A DNA stretch of 64,000 nucleotides from Candidatus Contubernalis alkalaceticus (GTDB lineage: Bacteria > Bacillota > Dethiobacteria > SKNC01), in contig NZ_CP054699.1 of NCBI RefSeq assembly GCF_022558445.1, positions 824,001 to 888,000 on the forward strand, written 5' to 3'. Positions 35,001 through 43,901 of this stretch are shown one piece after another (position 1 is the stretch's first letter; each line of letters starts with the position of its first letter). The translations under genes were made by a program, and so were the position numbers. The notes below the pieces were generated by a model. The model had not been told where the DNA came from, searched no databases, and saw only the letters and a list, made by a program, of their open reading frames with translations.

Positions 35001-37901
35001 GGGCAGTCATCTTTGTGGCCATATGCAATCTCTGGAGATAGACCCATCATTCTTTTGATTCTCAATAACATAGAGGAAGTAGAAATCCTCTATGAGGTGC
35101 TAAAAGCTCATGAATACTGGCGGTTGAAAGATTTGAGGGTGGATTTGGTAATTCTTTGCAAGGAGGAGAATAGTTACACCAATCCGTTGTTTTCGCTGAT
35201 CAAAGAGGTTGTATATTCCAGTCAAACCCATGATGTTTTAAGTTCTTGCGGGGACGTGTTTATTCTGAATACAAATAATATGTTAACTCAGGAGATTAAT
35301 CTTTTTTCTGCCACAGCCAGGATGACATTTAATGGCCAAGATGGCACCATGGAAGAACAGATCAAAAACGTATCTAGTATAGAGCTTCCGCCCTTAAGAG
35401 ACACTGTTGAAAAGGATTCAAATGATGATCTGTTTACAGAATCTAAGGATGAGCCACTAGAACAACGGCTTTTCCCAGAGCCTACAGCCGATGAAAAGGA
35501 ACTATCCTATTTCAATGGTTTAGGGGGTTTTGACAGGGAGGGCAAAGAGTATGTCATAAGGCTTGAACAGGGTCAAACAACTCCAGCGCCTTGGGCCAAT
35601 GTGATTGCCAATCCGGAATTTGGGTTTATGGTTACGGAGTCTGGCGGGGGATTTACCTGGTGCGAAAACAGCAGAGAAAACAAACTCTCCCCATGGTCAA
35701 ATAATCCAGTCATTGACAATCCCGGAGAAATATTTTATTTAAGCGATAAATCGGGGAAACCATGGTCCATTACGCCCCTTCCCATACGGGAAGAGGAGGC
35801 TTACACCATCAAACATGGATTTGGGTATTCTGAATTTGAACATGTGAGCCATGGGATATCACAAAGTTTGGTGCAGTTTGTGCCCGTAGAAGGTACGGTT
35901 AAGATCAGTATTATAAGTTTGCGCAATAACAGTCCCACGGCCAGAGATTTAAACATAACCTATTATGTTAGTCCTGTTCTGGGAGTAAATACGCAAGAAA
36001 CTGCCAGGCATCTGGTAAGCGCCAAAACTAATCGAGGAACCTTAATCATTGAGAATCCCTATAATAGAGAATTTGCAGATCGGGTCTGCTTTATGGATAC
36101 ATCTATTGAAGAACGTTCTATAACGGGAGACCGAAAAGAGTTCTTTGGAAAAGGCAAAATAGAATCGCCAGAATCCTTAAAACGAAAGTATTTGTCTGGG
36201 ACAGTCGGAGCGGGCTATGACCCCTGCGCTGCTATGCAGGTAGATATTGGAATGAAGGCCTATGAAACAAAGGAAATTGTTTTCGTATTTGGAATGGCTG
36301 GGAATTTGAAAAAAGTCCATGAATTAGTAGAAAAGTTTAATAGTGTACATGGGGCAAAGAAATCTTTAACTGATGTTAAGAAGTTTTGGCAAGATAAACT
36401 ACAGGTTATCCAAGTAAAAACGCCTGATACAGCCATGAATATTATGCTGAACGGGTGGCTTATATATCAAACGATTTCCTGCAGAATGTGGGCAAGATCT
36501 GGTTTTTATCAAGCTGGCGGTGCCTTGGGATTCCGAGATCAGCTGCAGGATTGTTTAGCTATTGCTGCAATCTGGCCGCAAATTGCTAAGAAACAGATTT
36601 TAAAGCATGCCCGGCATCAGTTTGTGGAAGGCGATGTTTTGCATTGGTGGCATGAACCCGCCGGAAAGGGTACCAGAACCCGGATTTCTGATGACTATTT
36701 GTGGTTACCCTATGTTACGGCAGAGTATGTCAGGATTACAGGAGATTTTGATATTTTGCATAATAAGATTTCATTTTTGGAAGAGGATATTTTAAAAGAT
36801 CATGAGGATGAGAGATACTGTCAGCCCAAAATTTCTAAAGAGATTTCTTCCCTTTATGATCATTGTATTCGGGCATTAGAAAACGGTTTGAAATTTGGCG
36901 AACGGGGACTGCCATTGATGGGCGGGGGAGACTGGAACGATGGGATGAACACGGTAGGGATTGAAGGAAAGGGTGAGAGTGTATGGCTGGGATGGTTTTT
37001 ACACACAACACTAGAAATGTTTATTCCAATCTGCCAAGAAATGGGAGAAGTTGACAGGTCAGATCGTTATCTTGCGTTAAGTGGAAGAATCGTTAATGCC
37101 ATTGAAGAAAATGCATGGGATGGCAATTGGTACAAACGGGCCTTTTTTGACAATGGGGCACCTCTGGGTTCGATAAACAATAGGGAGTGCAAAATTGACT
37201 CCATAGCTCAAGCCTGGGCGGTGATTTCAGGTGCGGGGAATGATGAAAGGGCTGCAAGAGCGATGGATTCCCTTGAAGATTACCTGGTAATGAGGGATGA
37301 CGGTTTGATAAAACTGCTGACCCCTCCTTTTGATGAGGGTGAGATGGAACCTGGATATATTAAAGGTTATCCTCCCGGGGTAAGAGAGAATGGTGGTCAG
37401 TACACCCATGCGGCTGCCTGGGTTGTTACAGCATTTGCCATGCTGGGTGATGGAGATAAAGCGTGGGAACTTTTTGGGATGTTGAATCCCATTAACCATA
37501 CCCGTACTGATAGAGAGTATGCCACCTACAAAGTAGAGCCCTATGTAATGGCTGCTGATGTATATGGTGAGCATCCCCACATAGGACGAGGAGGATGGAC
37601 TTGGTATACTGGATCCGCAGGTTGGGTGTATCAGGCTGGATTAGAAGATATCCTCGGATTCAGCAAAAATGGTGACCAACTAATCATAAAACCATGTATA
37701 CCTAAGAACTGGACAGAGTATTCTGTGATGTATCGATACGAAGAGACAACCTATGAAATCATTGTTAGAAATCCCAAAAACCTCAATCAAGGGGTATCCA
37801 GTATATCTGTAGATGGAGAAAACCTGGAGGATAGTATTATAAAGCTTTTAAATGATAAAAAAACACACTATATTGAGGTAATTATGGGTTCTCCTTTTTA
37901 G
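29100..37901 (+). CDS. Cyclic beta-1,2-glucan synthase-like protein (NdvB/CgsA-type, GT84-GH94)
   Basis: 2933 residues, the size of bacterial cyclic glucan synthases. Order: one N-terminal membrane helix, a helical region, several membrane segments (about 435-505 and 850-1020), a GT-A-like glycosyltransferase region (IITLDADTVLPLGMAKKMIG, ISHDLLEG-type motif, YRWIRGDWQL) between them, a glucoamylase-like domain (MFEYLMPLVIMRSYRNTLLD, GMPWGSSESSFN), then two GH94/phosphorylase-like halves with GDWNDGMNTVG near the end and GWTWYTGSAGWVYQ. The family makes and trims cyclic beta-1,2-glucan from UDP-glucose. The start is ATG 29100 with GAGGAG 9 bases before it. It stands alone; no exporter gene is adjacent. 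Confidence 0.9.
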   Translation: MSFPYFNYTFEIGFALLLAILLWAVLLKIRKTRNIHIRVASLTVEELEDHARNMGLEHAVTSKTNILNWPLTRMNDNYSYILRVYKGLNDDVMAKRTVPPAAEWLLDNFYIIEEQVKSIRQDLSKKEYFGLPVLKNGPYKGYTRIFAIALELVAQIDGQIGESTLLKYLKAYQSHNILFEREICIIPTVIRLALIEKIRILSEKIEETQKQWNLADKIVEEWLSEDSVELENIVKLFENNKAAIDEANPSFVEHLFYRLRRSGRRYSDVLRYIDENLDKFNTTAEIIAQKEHNKQAVSTVSMGNCIVSLKYVSNLNWVDVFESTSFLEKILRQDPDGTYTLMDTNSRNYYRRQIAKLAKAYGVSELQIAREAIGLAQEAYVENINRKDDENKYSRRAHVGYYLVGKGVRKLESGQLEKRTFFRKIIHSVKNNPALIYMGSISALTMLVLIFPINYALKFLDANYLFYAVIAGLAVLIPASEMVISIVNWLVCKVTKPVVFPRLELKDGVLDAMSTMVVIPALLPDAKRVTELLGNMENHYLANTEDNLYFALIGAFQDAAESSKDEDESVLLEAFEGIKALNKKYAKEEQDIFFFYNRCRKYNAGDDLWTGWERKRGALIELNDMLLGSDETSFSFYSNTSIPTHIKYIITLDADTVLPLGMAKKMIGTMAHPLNMPVIDHRKGIVTEGHGLMQPRISFDMDSSNRSIFSRIYTGQEGIDPYASAISDVYQDLFGEGIFTGKGIYDLRVFQSILKEAVPDNAILSHDLLEGSYVRAALVTDLELVDSYPSKYNSYMTRLYRWIRGDWQLIPWLRSNVNDRNNRLIKNPLSFISIWKIGDNLRRSLLAPSIMVLIFLGFSVLPGSSCFWTGFGIAALLVTFGISLWEQMFAGGLKSDKIKRHIPGFFGLKAAFYQFLLAIIFLPYQAKRALDAIVVTLVRVLITKKNMLEWVTSADADKYQSSSLKSYLSAMSISVIQGFALAVLAYFFKPESLHLSLVFLVIWGVSPFIAYVISKDINIEQEKLGQEALLELGKITRKTWRYFEEFANAKNNFLAPDNFQEDPPRGIAYRTSPTNIGLGLLASLSGRDMGYTGILETFEAISKTVTTIEKMEKWNGHLYNWYDTRTLEPLKPLYVSTVDSGNFVCYLITLAQGLKEYYSRPLVDAVFVKGINDTLRNGLQEAEELPGFSCFDFVKNESDINPMAWNQALDEFIEGTVVTHIKKPAWKTKVERMAEIFKKELEIFAPWVYMTETMPEDMLSEGLLVETHKLLDILKTNVCLKDLADFNSLVLTRIDQLLEETEKMEGVSFQEGLAWLHELRNAVIESNDYTLEFLEKYYQLIERIDVLSQDTKFTFLYDQRRQLFSIGYSINDKKLTNSYYDLLASEARQTSYIAIARGEVPPKHWFMLGRALTVVDHYKGLISWSGTMFEYLMPLVIMRSYRNTLLDETYSFVIKSQKKYGKQRGMPWGSSESSFNLMDINLDYQYKAIGVPWLGLKRGLIEDAVTAPYATFLALMVNPGDAYKNIQYLKAEGLDGPYGYYEAADYTPERLGSQSERVVIRSFMAHHQGMSLLALNNYLNKYTMQKRFSRDPYVKAARLLLQEKVPLNVVFTKENKEKVIPRQGMVYEDKAAHRRFRAPSLGLPKAHILSNGLYSVMLTDKGTGYSRSKTVDISRWRQDPILDNYGMFFYIKNIDKNQKWSAAYAPLQVLPDNYEVVFSPDKATYRRTDGDIETFTEVAVASGEIAEIRRVRLKNNGTTPCVIEVTSYFEPVLAPQECDLAHPAFSNLFVRTEFNSEYKALLANRRPRSPAEKGMWIAEIPVIDGEMVGDIQYETDRMNFIGRGHTLNNPTIIERDKPLSNTVGAVLDPIFSLRARVKIEPGKAARISFVTTMADNKKSLMELVEKYSKVETCDAAFWLAITRSQVETKYLNIKESQMELYQEMISHILFISPLRVRHQQLIKENRIGQSSLWPYAISGDRPIILLILNNIEEVEILYEVLKAHEYWRLKDLRVDLVILCKEENSYTNPLFSLIKEVVYSSQTHDVLSSCGDVFILNTNNMLTQEINLFSATARMTFNGQDGTMEEQIKNVSSIELPPLRDTVEKDSNDDLFTESKDEPLEQRLFPEPTADEKELSYFNGLGGFDREGKEYVIRLEQGQTTPAPWANVIANPEFGFMVTESGGGFTWCENSRENKLSPWSNNPVIDNPGEIFYLSDKSGKPWSITPLPIREEEAYTIKHGFGYSEFEHVSHGISQSLVQFVPVEGTVKISIISLRNNSPTARDLNITYYVSPVLGVNTQETARHLVSAKTNRGTLIIENPYNREFADRVCFMDTSIEERSITGDRKEFFGKGKIESPESLKRKYLSGTVGAGYDPCAAMQVDIGMKAYETKEIVFVFGMAGNLKKVHELVEKFNSVHGAKKSLTDVKKFWQDKLQVIQVKTPDTAMNIMLNGWLIYQTISCRMWARSGFYQAGGALGFRDQLQDCLAIAAIWPQIAKKQILKHARHQFVEGDVLHWWHEPAGKGTRTRISDDYLWLPYVTAEYVRITGDFDILHNKISFLEEDILKDHEDERYCQPKISKEISSLYDHCIRALENGLKFGERGLPLMGGGDWNDGMNTVGIEGKGESVWLGWFLHTTLEMFIPICQEMGEVDRSDRYLALSGRIVNAIEENAWDGNWYKRAFFDNGAPLGSINNRECKIDSIAQAWAVISGAGNDERAARAMDSLEDYLVMRDDGLIKLLTPPFDEGEMEPGYIKGYPPGVRENGGQYTHAAAWVVTAFAMLGDGDKAWELFGMLNPINHTRTDREYATYKVEPYVMAADVYGEHPHIGRGGWTWYTGSAGWVYQAGLEDILGFSKNGDQLIIKPCIPKNWTEYSVMYRYEETTYEIIVRNPKNLNQGVSSISVDGENLEDSIIKLLNDKKTHYIEVIMGSPF

Positions 37902-37938
37902 GAATTTCTGAAAGCAATAAAGAAGTTCAGTAATAAAG

Positions 37939-38010
37939 GGCTTTCCAGCGTTTGTCGCTTTGCGTCAAAATAATGGTGCAAAGCGATTGTAGGAAAGCCA
38001 TGTTTTTTAT
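37939..38010 (+). terminator. Long hairpin terminator after the glucan-synthase gene
   Basis: Outer stem GGCTTTCC (37939-37946) with GGAAAGCC (37993-38000), inner stem TCGCTTTGC (37955-37963) with its near-complement around 37978-37987, then ATGTTTTTT. It can end transcription of the long gene. Confidence 0.65.
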
Positions 38011-38086
38011 ATTGTGATGCAACAGGGCTACAGTGTTTTATCATCTGCGGGAGAACCCTCCCCGGCAACACTTATGATACTTCTCT

Positions 38087-38665
38087 CTATGCGATTTGTG
38101 TAATAACAAGGTGTGCTGAAACAGGCCTTGTTCCTCCGGCTAGAGGAGTGATGGTTAGTGCCGCTGGATTGCCGGCTGGATTACGCACAGTGAGTATTGA
38201 ATTGATGGACGTCGTAGTCACAAGAGCTATTCCTACTATCTGAGTTGTGCCTGTCGCTCGGCCGACTACTGTATAGGCAAGGTCAGCGCCATTAAGAGTT
38301 AGAATCAGTTGACCTGCTTCGTCCACACTCACCTGAAACAAGACCTGATAAGTGCCAATATCAGACAAGTTAAATGTGCTGGGACCAGTACGGAAAATAG
38401 TAGTCCCGCTGGTAGGCCCATCTTGGGGAAAGTCTACATCTGTACCGGGAGCAACTGTTGCAGCATTATCAGGAGGCATCAACGCAAAAAAATCTGCGTA
38501 ACTTAACAATCCTCCTGCTGGCCCTTGTTCCCCTTGAGGACCCTGTGGCCCAGTCTCACCCTGTTCCCCTTGAGGACCCTGTGGCCCGGTCTCACCCTGT
38601 TCCCCTTGAGGACCCTGTGGTCCTTCTGGTCCAGGAGGTCCTGGAGGGCAAATACATTTTCCCAT
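38087..38665 (-). CDS. Short collagen-like surface protein (BclA-type C-terminus)
   Basis: 192 residues. After [12 protein letters not shown] there are about 14 triplets of the [12 protein letters not shown] type, then a 130-residue beta-domain ([63 protein letters not shown]-like end) of the BclA/TNF-like fold. The triplets are Pro/Glu/Gln-rich, unlike the Thr/Val/Met triplets of the first collagen gene, so the two are not recent copies. The DNA of the repeat region is a 36-base tandem unit. Expected on the spore surface. It converges on the glucan-synthase gene. Confidence 0.85.
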   Translation of the reverse strand: MGKCICPPGPPGPEGPQGPQGEQGETGPQGPQGEQGETGPQGPQGEQGPAGGLLSYADFFALMPPDNAATVAPGTDVDFPQDGPTSGTTIFRTGPSTFNLSDIGTYQVLFQVSVDEAGQLILTLNGADLAYTVVGRATGTTQIVGIALVTTTSINSILTVRNPAGNPAALTITPLAGGTRPVSAHLVITQIA

Positions 38666-39030
38666 ATTATCACATCCTTACTACTAGATTTATTTTTATG
38701 ATATTCAAAACACATGAAAGGTGTGATGATAAAAAGCAAAAGCAGCTACGATGACAATATCTCTAATCTAGCATAATATAATTAAAGAAATTGAAAAACA
38801 AGGATGGAGTAATAGTGGTTGATTGCCCATTAATAGTATTTTGGTACCTAAGAGGAAGAAAAGAAAAAGAATATTGAAACTCAAAAAAGCATATACAAGG
38901 ACATTAATAACTTTAAGTATGAACAGCTAATCTATCGAAGGCCGATAGAATATGCTTACTACCTTTCGATCCACTAAACTGGACAATGGGTTTACAAAAC
39001 AGCCCATTAAATTTTTTTCCGGGAGGGAAA
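38666..39030. other. Intergenic stretch without a recognisable gene
   Basis: AT-rich. Nothing beyond short frames without ribosome binding sites. The promoter of the aldolase gene lies at its right end. Confidence 0.5.
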
Positions 39031-39058
39031 TTGATATTTTCCTAAAATCTAGTATAAT
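39031..39058 (+). promoter_or_regulatory. Sigma-A promoter of the aldolase gene
   Basis: TTGATA (39031-39036), 16 bases, TATAAT (39053-39058), 44 bases before the start codon. Confidence 0.7.
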
Positions 39059-39102
39059 AGTAATTGAAAAGAGCATATGTTTAAAATTGAGGGAGGCGTT
39101 AA

Positions 39103-40173
39103 ATGATGATAAATATTGCTGATCTTTTGGGCACTGACGCGGAGTATTTATTAGAGCATAAATGTGAGACCATACCGGCTTCAATGCTTCATCTGCCTGG
39201 GCCGGATTTTGTCGACAGAGTGGTTGCGGGTACCGATCGTCCTATTCCGGTGTTAAGGGCAATGGAGCAGATATTTAATTATGGCAGGCTGGCAGGTACA
39301 GGGTTTGTTTCTATATTACCGGTGGACCAGGGGATTGAACATTCGGCCGGAGCTTCATTTGCCCCTAATCCTATATATTTCGATCCAGAAAATATTGTAA
39401 AACTGGCTGTGGAAGGCGGCTGTAATGCTGTAGCGTCAACCCTGGGAGTTTTAGGAGCGGTAAGTAGAAAATATGCGCACAAAATTCCTTTTATTGTAAA
39501 GTTAAATCACAACGAAATTCTGTCATTTCCCAATACATATGACCAGGTGATGTTTGCCAAAGTGAAGCAGGCATGGAATCTAGGAGCATTAGGTGTGGGG
39601 GCCACCATTTATTTCGGTTCCGAGAAATCAAGGAGGCAAATCCAGGAGGTATCGGAAGCTTTTAGTATGGCCCATCAGCTGGGTCTGTTTACGGTACTTT
39701 GGTGCTATCTGCGCAATTCTGCTTTTAAGATAGATGGTAAAGACTATCACAGCTCTGCAGATCTTACCTCTCAGGCCAATCACCTGGGTGTTACCATTGA
39801 AGCGGATATCATTAAGCAGAAGCTGCCGGAAACAAATTCCGGATACATGGCCGTAAGCCAGGCTGCAGGCAAAGAGTTCGGTAAAACCAATAAAAGAGTA
39901 TACGGAGAACTGACCAGTGATCATCCTATTGATTTGGCCCGTTACCAGGTAGCCGGTTGTTACATGGGCCGTGCAGGGCTGATTAACTCCGGTGGGGCTT
40001 CTGGACAAAATGATCTGTCTGAGGTTGTCCGTACTGCGGTTATTAATAAAAGGGCCGGGGGCATGGGTTTGATTTCTGGCCGTAAAGCTTTTCAACGGCC
40101 AATGGGTCATGGAGTGGAACTCTTAAATGCTATTCAGGATGTATATCTTGATCCACAGATAACAGTATCATAA
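39103..40173 (+). CDS. Class I fructose-bisphosphate aldolase (DhnA/FbaB type)
   Basis: 356 residues. The TIM-barrel pattern of archaeal-type class I aldolases is clear: [79 protein letters not shown] and [13 protein letters not shown]. The Schiff-base lysine would be within the [11 protein letters not shown]/KxxG region. It cleaves or forms fructose-1,6-bisphosphate in glycolysis and gluconeogenesis. GGGAGG precedes ATG 39103 by 6 bases. Own promoter and terminator make it monocistronic. Confidence 0.88.
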   Translation: MMINIADLLGTDAEYLLEHKCETIPASMLHLPGPDFVDRVVAGTDRPIPVLRAMEQIFNYGRLAGTGFVSILPVDQGIEHSAGASFAPNPIYFDPENIVKLAVEGGCNAVASTLGVLGAVSRKYAHKIPFIVKLNHNEILSFPNTYDQVMFAKVKQAWNLGALGVGATIYFGSEKSRRQIQEVSEAFSMAHQLGLFTVLWCYLRNSAFKIDGKDYHSSADLTSQANHLGVTIEADIIKQKLPETNSGYMAVSQAAGKEFGKTNKRVYGELTSDHPIDLARYQVAGCYMGRAGLINSGGASGQNDLSEVVRTAVINKRAGGMGLISGRKAFQRPMGHGVELLNAIQDVYLDPQITVS

Positions 40174-40197
40174 TGTAAGTAAATTACTAAAATATTT

Positions 40198-40232
40198 AAG
40201 ACTCTTTTACGTTTCGTAGAAGAGTCTTTTTG
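40198..40232 (+). terminator. Terminator of the aldolase gene
   Basis: AAGACTCTT (40198-40206) pairs with AAGAGTCTT (40220-40228) and is followed by TTT. Confidence 0.88.
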
Positions 40233-40317
40233 CTGTGCATTTCATAGAAAGGAAGAATCTTCTTATTTTTTCCAGGCCAGGCTATTTGGGTGGCGGCAGA
40301 ACGTGAAGGTAAATAAA

Positions 40318-40682
40318 TTATAATAATTGTTGTAAGGAAAAATTGGCCAGAGAAAAATAAATTAGTAGGCCGGATATATCTTTTATCGTAGTTATCAACG
40401 GATTTGAAGAGGCCGCCGGGTCAAAGCCGTATTTGTGGCTCAACATTGGAATGAGATAACCAATGGTAGAAGCCAAAGTGCAGGTGAGAGTCATGCTCAG
40501 AAAAACTACAAGGCTAATCAGGGGTTCTCGCTGCCAGAAGTAAGCAATTAATGCTGCCGCTGAACCGGATAAGGCTCCTATGGCAAAACCAATTAGTGTT
40601 TCTTTTCCCAAAAAGGTCCAAATACTTTTTCCATCAATCTGTCCCAATACTACGCCCCGAATGACAATGGTATAAGCTTGAA
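40318..40682 (-). pseudogene. C-terminal fragment of an MgtE-type magnesium transporter
   Basis: The minus strand reads AYTIVIRGVVLGQIDGKS, ETLIGFAIGALSGSAAALIA and FDPAASSNPLITTIKDISGL, the last 120 residues of the MgtE membrane domain. The cytoplasmic N-domain, the CBS pair and the first membrane helices (about 330 residues) are missing. The homology starts exactly where the divergent oxidoreductase leader begins, so a deletion or rearrangement cut the gene. A short protein from ATG 40647 is possible but should not form a channel. Confidence 0.75.
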
Positions 40683-40743
40683 TAAAATAATAAAAGTAGC
40701 AGATTATAAATCTAATGAAAAAAATATTATTAAGGAGACTCTA

Positions 40744-42297
40744 ATGGACAAAATAACAGGATTTGAAGGTATTAGTTTTGAAAATCCACCACAGCCATAT
40801 TGGATGGCCCAGTGGAAGACCACAGACTATCCTGTTTTAGATAAGGATATTAAGGTAGATGTTGCAGTGGTTGGGGGCGGAATTGTTGGAATTACTGCTG
40901 CGTATCTTCTAAAACAGGAAAATCTAACAGTTGCAGTAATTGAAGCCGATAAGATTGTCCAAGGGACTACAGGACACACCACTGCTAAAATAACCTCTCA
41001 GCACAGTTTAATTTACAGTAAGCTCATAAAGCATTTGGGTAAAGAAAAGGCCCAGCAGTATGCAGATGCCAATGAATACGCCATAGCGTTTATAGAGGGA
41101 TTGATTAATGAAAAGCAGATTGATTGTGATTTTTCCAGGCAGGATGCTTATGTATATACTCACTCTGAAAAATACATAAAACAGATACAAAGTGAGGTAG
41201 AAGCAGCTTCAAGTCTGGGGATTAAAGCTTATTATGAAGAAGAACTTCCTCTTCCCTTTAAAATTAAGGCAGCTGAGCGTTTTGACAATCAGGCTCAGTT
41301 TCATCCCCGTAAGTATATAGCTGCCCTTGCCAGGGATATACCAGGAGATGGCAGTTATATATTTGAACAATCTAGAGCAGTTGATTTCCACGAAGGGAAT
41401 CCTTGCAAGGTAATTATTGAAGGAGGGCAAACAGTTACTGCAGGAAAAGTGATTATTGCTTCTCATTTCCCGGCCTATGGAAGCAGCGGCTACTATTTTG
41501 CCAGGATGTACCCGGAAAGATCTTATGTCCTGGGTTTAACTATAAAAGAAAAATTTCCCGGAGGTATGTATATTACCGCGGAAGATCCCGGAAGGTCTCT
41601 TCGTTTTACCCCTTATGAAAATGGACAGCTTGTGCTGATGGGGGGGGAACACCATAAAACAGGACAGGGGCCCAACACAGATATTCACTATAAAAATCTA
41701 ATGAAATTTGCTAAAGAAACATATGAAGTCACAGGAATACCTTACAGGTGGTCTACGCAGGATTACACAACTTTAGATGATGTGCCTTATGTAGGAAATA
41801 TTACTTCAAAAAGTCCGGACGTTTACGTTGCTACAGGTTTTAAAAAATGGGGAATGACCAATGGCACAGTTTCTGCAATATTGTTAAAAGATTTAATTGT
41901 AAAAGGAGAAAGTCCCTGGGCTCCTGTTTATAATCCTTCTAGATTTGAAGGAGACCCAATGATAAAGAACTTTGCATCTGCCAACTTTGATGTAGTAAAG
42001 CATTTAATCGGGGATAAACTGAAGGCTGTTTCAAAAGATATGGATATAAAACCAGGAGAAGCAAAAATTGTTGTACATGATGATGAGAAAGTGGGAATAT
42101 ATAAGGATGAAAAGAACAAGATTCATGCCGTAAATGTTACCTGTACTCATATGGGGTGTGACCTTGCCTGGAATACAGCGGAACTTTCCTGGGACTGCCC
42201 ATGTCATGGTTCAAGATTCACATACGAGGGAGATATTATAGAAGGCCCGGCATTAAAAACTCTTAGAACTGATGATCCTTTAAAATTTAATCCATGA
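40744..42297 (+). CDS. FAD-dependent oxidoreductase with C-terminal Rieske domain
   Basis: 517 residues from ATG 40744, which follows TAAGGAGACTCTA. An upstream in-frame TTG at 40678 lacks a binding site. Residues 38-70 hold the FAD-binding motif (VAVVGGGIVGITAAYLLKQE), followed by a DAO-type fold (GTTGHTTAKITSQH, DYTTLDDVPYVGNI). The last 100 residues are a Rieske [2Fe-2S] domain with CTHMGCDL and CPCHGSRF as cluster ligands. Relatives (YhfW-type) are of unknown substrate. It probably passes electrons between FAD and the Rieske centre in the cytoplasm. Confidence 0.88.
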   Translation: MDKITGFEGISFENPPQPYWMAQWKTTDYPVLDKDIKVDVAVVGGGIVGITAAYLLKQENLTVAVIEADKIVQGTTGHTTAKITSQHSLIYSKLIKHLGKEKAQQYADANEYAIAFIEGLINEKQIDCDFSRQDAYVYTHSEKYIKQIQSEVEAASSLGIKAYYEEELPLPFKIKAAERFDNQAQFHPRKYIAALARDIPGDGSYIFEQSRAVDFHEGNPCKVIIEGGQTVTAGKVIIASHFPAYGSSGYYFARMYPERSYVLGLTIKEKFPGGMYITAEDPGRSLRFTPYENGQLVLMGGEHHKTGQGPNTDIHYKNLMKFAKETYEVTGIPYRWSTQDYTTLDDVPYVGNITSKSPDVYVATGFKKWGMTNGTVSAILLKDLIVKGESPWAPVYNPSRFEGDPMIKNFASANFDVVKHLIGDKLKAVSKDMDIKPGEAKIVVHDDEKVGIYKDEKNKIHAVNVTCTHMGCDLAWNTAELSWDCPCHGSRFTYEGDIIEGPALKTLRTDDPLKFNP

Positions 42298-42353
42298 ATG
42301 TGAGTTTTGGTCCAGCAGTTTGTTTTTACTTATGAAAAAATGATATTTTTACT
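42280..42353. repeat. Left copy of a diverged ~75-base direct repeat flanking the lar block
   Basis: The copy contains the end of the oxidoreductase gene (codons P-L-K-F-N-P-stop), a spacer with TTGGTCCAGCAGTTTGTT, and on the minus strand the last codons of a GGDEF gene (G/S-K-N-I-I-F-S-stop). It aligns with 46954-47029 at roughly 80% by eye. Confidence 0.75.
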
Positions 42354-42445
42354 ACTGTTATCAATCATCTTTTGTTTGACGGTCTTAGATAATCTACCTT
42401 ATAATAGGGGGGTAGATGACTTACAATGAAAGAGGGAATCAAAAG

Positions 42446-43669
42446 ATGGATGTTCTTTATATTGACTGTAGTGCAGGAATATGTGGAGAAATGATGACAG
42501 GAGCTCTTATGAACTTAAGCTATAACCTTAATCATAATATACAAGAAATAACGCTGGCAGATAACTTGATAATAGGAAACAATGATTTAAAATTATCAAT
42601 AGATGCAGAAATAAATCAAAGAAATTCTGTAAAAGCTTTTGTTCCTAAAATAAAAGGCTATAAACCATTAAATGGGAATATGAAAACATTAAAAGAGCTA
42701 AAAAATTTGTGGGGGATGCTTAAAATCTCTCAAGAATCAAAAATCAGAGGGATAGAGATTATAGATTTATGGGCAAAAGCAAAGGCAAAACTAAACCATA
42801 TGAGACCAGAAGAGTTGATCTTTTGTAATGAGGATTACTTGAAAGAAATATTTTTTTTAGCAGCTTCTCTAGAACTGATAAATCATATTAAGATTAATAC
42901 AGTAACTGCCTCGCCCCTACCTTTTTATATAGATACAGGCAGCAGCAAACAGGCAGTGGATCTTTTACTTTCTTCTGAAGTAATGGAAATATGTAAACTA
43001 AAAAAAATTCTTCTTTATTCCCCCGAATCAGTGTTAACATGCAGTACAACGCCTCTCTTTGCTGCCTTTCTCGGAGTAATTGTTGACAGATTTGGGACTC
43101 CCCAGGTTTTGGAAATAAAAGAAACTGGGTATGGAACTAAAAGCTGTGAAAACAATTCTCCCCTTATGAGAATCATATGGGCAGACAGCACGGATCAAAA
43201 CGAGCATACAAAATATGGTTTTGAAAGGAATGTTTTCCTGGAAACTAACATTGACGATATGAACCCGGAATATTATGAGTATCTATTGGAACAGCTGCTG
43301 GTAAACGGAGCTTTAGATGTTTATATGACTTCCATTCAGATGAAAAAAAACCGACCTGCCATTAAATTATCTATCTTAACTACAACAGAAAAAACATCTT
43401 TGATGAGAGATATAATTTTTAAAGAAACCTCCAGCATAGGGATAAGGGAAACTTTAGTTAACAAATGGTATTTAACACGAAAAATTGAAAAAGTAGAAAC
43501 AAAGTGGGGGAGCATTCGGGTAAAAACATGCCTATTAGACAATGAAATTGTAAACCAGTCACCGGAGTATGAAGATTGTCTTCAAGTGGCTAGAAATTAT
43601 AAAATACCCCTTAAAGAAGTATATGATACTGTAAAATCTATTTTGTTCAACAGCAAAAGATCAATATAA
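42446..43669 (+). CDS. larC: LarC-like nickel-insertion protein with a degenerate N-terminal half
   Basis: 407 residues from ATG 42446, which follows AGAGGGAATC. The C-terminal 140 residues are a well-kept LarC2 domain (ETNIDDMNPEYYEYLLEQLL, GALDVYMTSIQMKKNRP, ETSSIGIRE, EYEDC). This CTP-binding half is needed for nickel insertion into the pincer cofactor. The N-terminal half starts like LarC1 (VLYIDCSAGICGEMMTGALM) but has lost the HRH and HFHE motifs; the corresponding segment reads EELIFCNEDYLKEIFF. The next gene encodes an intact LarC1 alone. Complementation is my inference. Confidence 0.8.
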   Translation: MDVLYIDCSAGICGEMMTGALMNLSYNLNHNIQEITLADNLIIGNNDLKLSIDAEINQRNSVKAFVPKIKGYKPLNGNMKTLKELKNLWGMLKISQESKIRGIEIIDLWAKAKAKLNHMRPEELIFCNEDYLKEIFFLAASLELINHIKINTVTASPLPFYIDTGSSKQAVDLLLSSEVMEICKLKKILLYSPESVLTCSTTPLFAAFLGVIVDRFGTPQVLEIKETGYGTKSCENNSPLMRIIWADSTDQNEHTKYGFERNVFLETNIDDMNPEYYEYLLEQLLVNGALDVYMTSIQMKKNRPAIKLSILTTTEKTSLMRDIIFKETSSIGIRETLVNKWYLTRKIEKVETKWGSIRVKTCLLDNEIVNQSPEYEDCLQVARNYKIPLKEVYDTVKSILFNSKRSI

Positions 43670-43901
43670 TGAACTGCTGGAGGCGTATCTTTTATCGTCT
43701 TTTTTTTATGCCAACAATAGTTGCATCATTTTAATGTTGGTAAAACTCACATTGCAGCCGAACGTTTTGTTTGCCACGATAAGGATGAATACATGATTAT
43801 CGTAGAAATGTTTGCTCAAAAGACAAAAGTTAATTAAAATAAAAATGAAGCAGCCGATATAAGTGTGATCTAACAAAGAAAAATATTAATGAGGTACAAA
43901 T
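43670..43901. other. Spacer between the two larC-type genes
   Basis: 232 bases. At about 43738-43838 a plus frame reads KTHIAAERFVCHDKDEYMII and ends in a stop, without a usable start. It is unrecognised and probably a remnant. Confidence 0.35.

Noticed and set aside
38458-38754. 98-residue plus-strand ORF rich in PLEDPVA repeats
   Set aside because: It is the antisense of the [12 protein letters not shown] triplets of the minus-strand collagen-like gene.
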